DNA from: Methyloceanibacter sp.
Lineage (GTDB): Bacteria; Pseudomonadota; Alphaproteobacteria; Rhizobiales; Methyloligellaceae
Length of the DNA: 5,756 bases
Direction of reading: 5' to 3'
NCBI GenBank assembly: GCA_016649675.1
Contig: JAENXG010000159.1
Location: 1-5,756 of the forward strand
The notes under the pieces: generated by a model
Told to the model about the DNA's origin: nothing
Database searches by the model: none
Seen by the model: the letters and a program-made list of their open reading frames with translations, nothing else
In this document: positions 4,954 to 5,756 of the stretch, piece after piece
Layout: each line of letters begins with the position of its first letter
Numbering within the stretch: the first letter of the stretch is position 1
Position numbers and translations under genes: made by a program

Positions 4954-5406
4954 TTGGGGGGCGGGGCCGATCTGCCGGGCGCGGTCCTCTTCGCCTGCAA
5001 CCGCAACGCTGTGCGCTCGCCGATGGCCGCGGCCATCCTCAAGCATCTCGCCGGCTCTCGCATCTATGTCGGCTCGGCCGGCGTGCGCCCGGGCGAGCCC
5101 GACCCGTTCGCGGTCGCCGCCATGGAGGAGCTCGGCATCGACATGTCGAAGCACAAGCCGGTGCCGCTTGCCGGCGTGCACGACACCTCCTTCGATCTCA
5201 TCGTGACGCTGGCGCCCGAGGCCCACCACAAGGCGCTCGAGCTGACCTATGGCTATGCCGTTGATGTCGAATATTGGCCGACGATGGACCCGAGCCTCGC
5301 CAGCGGCAGCCGCGAGCAGATCCTGGCCGCCTACCGCGCCGTCCGCGACGGGCTCTTCAAGAAGATCAAGTCCCGCTTCCCTTTGATGGGGGGGCCGAGT
5401 GTGTAG
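4954..5406 (+). CDS. Low-molecular-weight protein-tyrosine-phosphatase / ArsC-like protein
   Basis: A 150-residue protein of the low-molecular-weight phosphatase fold. The P-loop is C15-NRNAV-R21-S22 (C-X5-R-S) right after the first strand AVLFA. It is followed by the family's SPMAAAILKHL helix, VGSAGVRPGEPDPFAVAAMEELGIDMSKHKP (about 39-69) and YWPTMDP with D112 as the probable general acid. Family enzymes hydrolyse phosphotyrosine or reduce arsenate. C15 is the only Cys in the protein, so it lacks the resolving Cys pair of thioredoxin-coupled ArsC; phosphatase activity is therefore more likely than arsenate reduction. This is inference, and homologues are often labelled arsenate reductase. 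The start is TTG 4954 with AAGGGA 7 nt upstream; no in-frame ATG or GTG lies between the previous gene and the P-loop strand. It follows UPF0262 by four bases and is the last intact gene of the cluster. Confidence 0.9.
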   Translation: MGGGADLPGAVLFACNRNAVRSPMAAAILKHLAGSRIYVGSAGVRPGEPDPFAVAAMEELGIDMSKHKPVPLAGVHDTSFDLIVTLAPEAHHKALELTYGYAVDVEYWPTMDPSLASGSREQILAAYRAVRDGLFKKIKSRFPLMGGPSV

Positions 5407-5417
5407 GCTTCACTGGG

Positions 5418-5430
5418 CCTCATCCTGAGG
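5418..5430. repeat. Short palindromic element resembling a REP half
   Basis: CCTCATCCTGAGG is a 5-bp perfect stem with a TCC loop, 11 nt after the phosphatase stop. The sequence resembles the start of dispersed palindromic repeats (CCTCATCCTGAGGAGC type) that I recall from intergenic DNA of Hyphomicrobiales. Only this end is present here. Identity as a repeat needs a genome-wide count. Confidence 0.4.
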
Positions 5431-5481
5431 CGATAGGCACCTGCGACCGGTAACTCGGCTTAGTACAAGAATTCGGGGGGT

Positions 5482-5500
5482 GTGCGGCATTGGTCCGCAC
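5482..5500 (+). other. Hairpin competing with the terminator candidate
   Basis: GTGCGG (5482-5487) pairs with CCGCAC (5495-5500) across a 7-nt loop. The right arm overlaps the left arm of the next hairpin (5493-5509), so only one can form at a time. Confidence 0.35.
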
Positions 5501-5509
5501 TCCGCGGAC
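5493..5509 (+). terminator. Weak intrinsic terminator candidate after the operon
   Basis: GTCCGC (5493-5498) and GCGGAC (5504-5509) form a 6-bp GC-rich stem with a 5-nt loop. The sequence TTTGTTGG follows immediately, a poor U-tract. It lies about 87 nt past the phosphatase stop and could end the murA-hisD transcript. The interrupted U-run keeps confidence low. Confidence 0.33.
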
Positions 5510-5566
5510 TTTGTTGGTGATTGTGACCCAAAAGGTGCACTAAGTTTCGAATTGGGATGGGGTTAA

Positions 5567-5756
5567 CTCAACTCGCGCCAATTAGTTGAAGCGCGGATCG
5601 GCGTAGTGTCCGCGTCGGGACGAATCCTTCTCTCTGGTCGCAGCAGAAGCACTGGCATGCGGAACGCCGGTTGTGGCCAGCAAGGTCGGCGGCCTTCCCG
5701 AAGTGGTTCGCGATCGGCAGGACGGCTTGCTCGTGCCCGGGCGCGATCCTCGGGCA
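5567..5756 (+). pseudogene. GT4-family glycosyltransferase fragment, truncated and frameshifted
   Basis: From 5619 the plus strand encodes DESFSLVAAEALACGTPVVA, then SKVGGLPEVVRDRQDGLLVPG and RDPRA to the window edge. This is the nucleotide-sugar-binding core of GT4 (GT-B fold) glycosyltransferases. The E-x7-E motif is intact (Glu codons at 5622 and 5646) and is followed by the usual GTPVVA-VGG-PE signature. In this frame a TAG at 5604-5606 lies just upstream. In a neighbouring frame, 5579-5617 reads QLVEARIGVVSAS, which would join smoothly as VVSAS-R-DESF if one base were restored near 5617, implying a one-base deletion. That frame meets TAA at 5564-5566, and no N-terminal acceptor domain (about 200 or more residues) is encoded before it. 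It is therefore probably a 5'-truncated, frameshifted relic. A sequencing error could explain the frameshift but not the missing N-terminus. The remaining C-terminus lies outside the window. Confidence 0.6.
5568..5589. repeat. Inverted repeat TCAACT / AGTTGA at the glycosyltransferase-fragment junction
   Basis: TCAACT (5568-5573) and AGTTGA (5584-5589) form a perfect 6-bp dyad around a 10-nt centre, right where similarity to the glycosyltransferase begins. An alternative CGCGC/GCGCG pairing (5574-5578 with 5591-5595) overlaps it. It may mark an operator, an element end, or nothing. Confidence 0.3.

Noticed and set aside
4269..5063. Minus-strand frame of 264 codons across hisD, UPF0262 and the phosphatase start
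   Set aside because: It spans three well-supported plus-strand genes and shows no domain; a GC-rich shadow.
4946..5206. Plus-strand frame from the ATGATG pair at the UPF0262 stop
   Set aside because: Its translation is Arg/Ser/Pro-rich and unlike any protein, while the frame from 4954 encodes an intact phosphatase.
1..5756. CRISPR array, toxin-antitoxin pair, retron or other defence system
   Set aside because: No regularly spaced repeats, reverse transcriptase, Cas, toxin or antitoxin signatures on either strand.

Overview
The window looks like a chromosomal segment from an alphaproteobacterium, most likely of the order Hyphomicrobiales (Rhizobiales). The evidence is the gene order murA - DUF2948 - hisD - UPF0262 - low-molecular-weight phosphatase-like gene, the strongly G/C-biased third codon positions, and a UPF0262 protein, a family essentially confined to Alphaproteobacteria. 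I cannot place it at genus level.

Left part (1-999). On the minus strand, the 5' 115 codons of a secreted thermonuclease-like (SNase-fold) protein run off the left edge. A plausible promoter and a clear Shine-Dalgarno site lie just upstream. Then come about 400 bases with no intact gene. They hold a possible decayed coding fragment, an 8-bp inverted repeat and an 8-bp direct repeat. A complete tRNA-Thr(GGT) with encoded CCA follows on the minus strand at 749-823.

Central part (1000-5406). This is a compact plus-strand cluster with features of an operon: a small basic hypothetical protein, murA (UDP-GlcNAc enolpyruvyl transferase, first committed step of peptidoglycan synthesis), a DUF2948 protein, hisD (histidinol dehydrogenase, last step of histidine synthesis), a UPF0262 protein and a low-molecular-weight phosphotyrosine-phosphatase/ArsC-like protein. 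From DUF2948 onward the genes are separated by 10 bases or less, or overlap (ATGA at hisD/UPF0262), which suggests translational coupling. All catalytic residues I could check in MurA, HisD and the phosphatase motif are present, so these look functional.

Right part (5407-5756). Gene density collapses after the phosphatase. There is a short REP-like palindrome, two overlapping hairpins (one a weak terminator candidate), and then the C-terminal donor-binding segment of a GT4-family glycosyltransferase. That segment has lost its N-terminal domain and appears frameshifted, and it runs off the right edge. In the Hyphomicrobiales genomes I recall, infA and maf-type genes usually follow the phosphatase gene, so this may be a rearrangement breakpoint.

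I found no evidence of an undescribed defence, mobile or biosynthetic system. The centre is conserved housekeeping DNA. The less ordinary parts are the two eroded flanks, the start-codon arrangement of the phosphatase gene and the uncharacterised families (small basic ORF, DUF2948, UPF0262).
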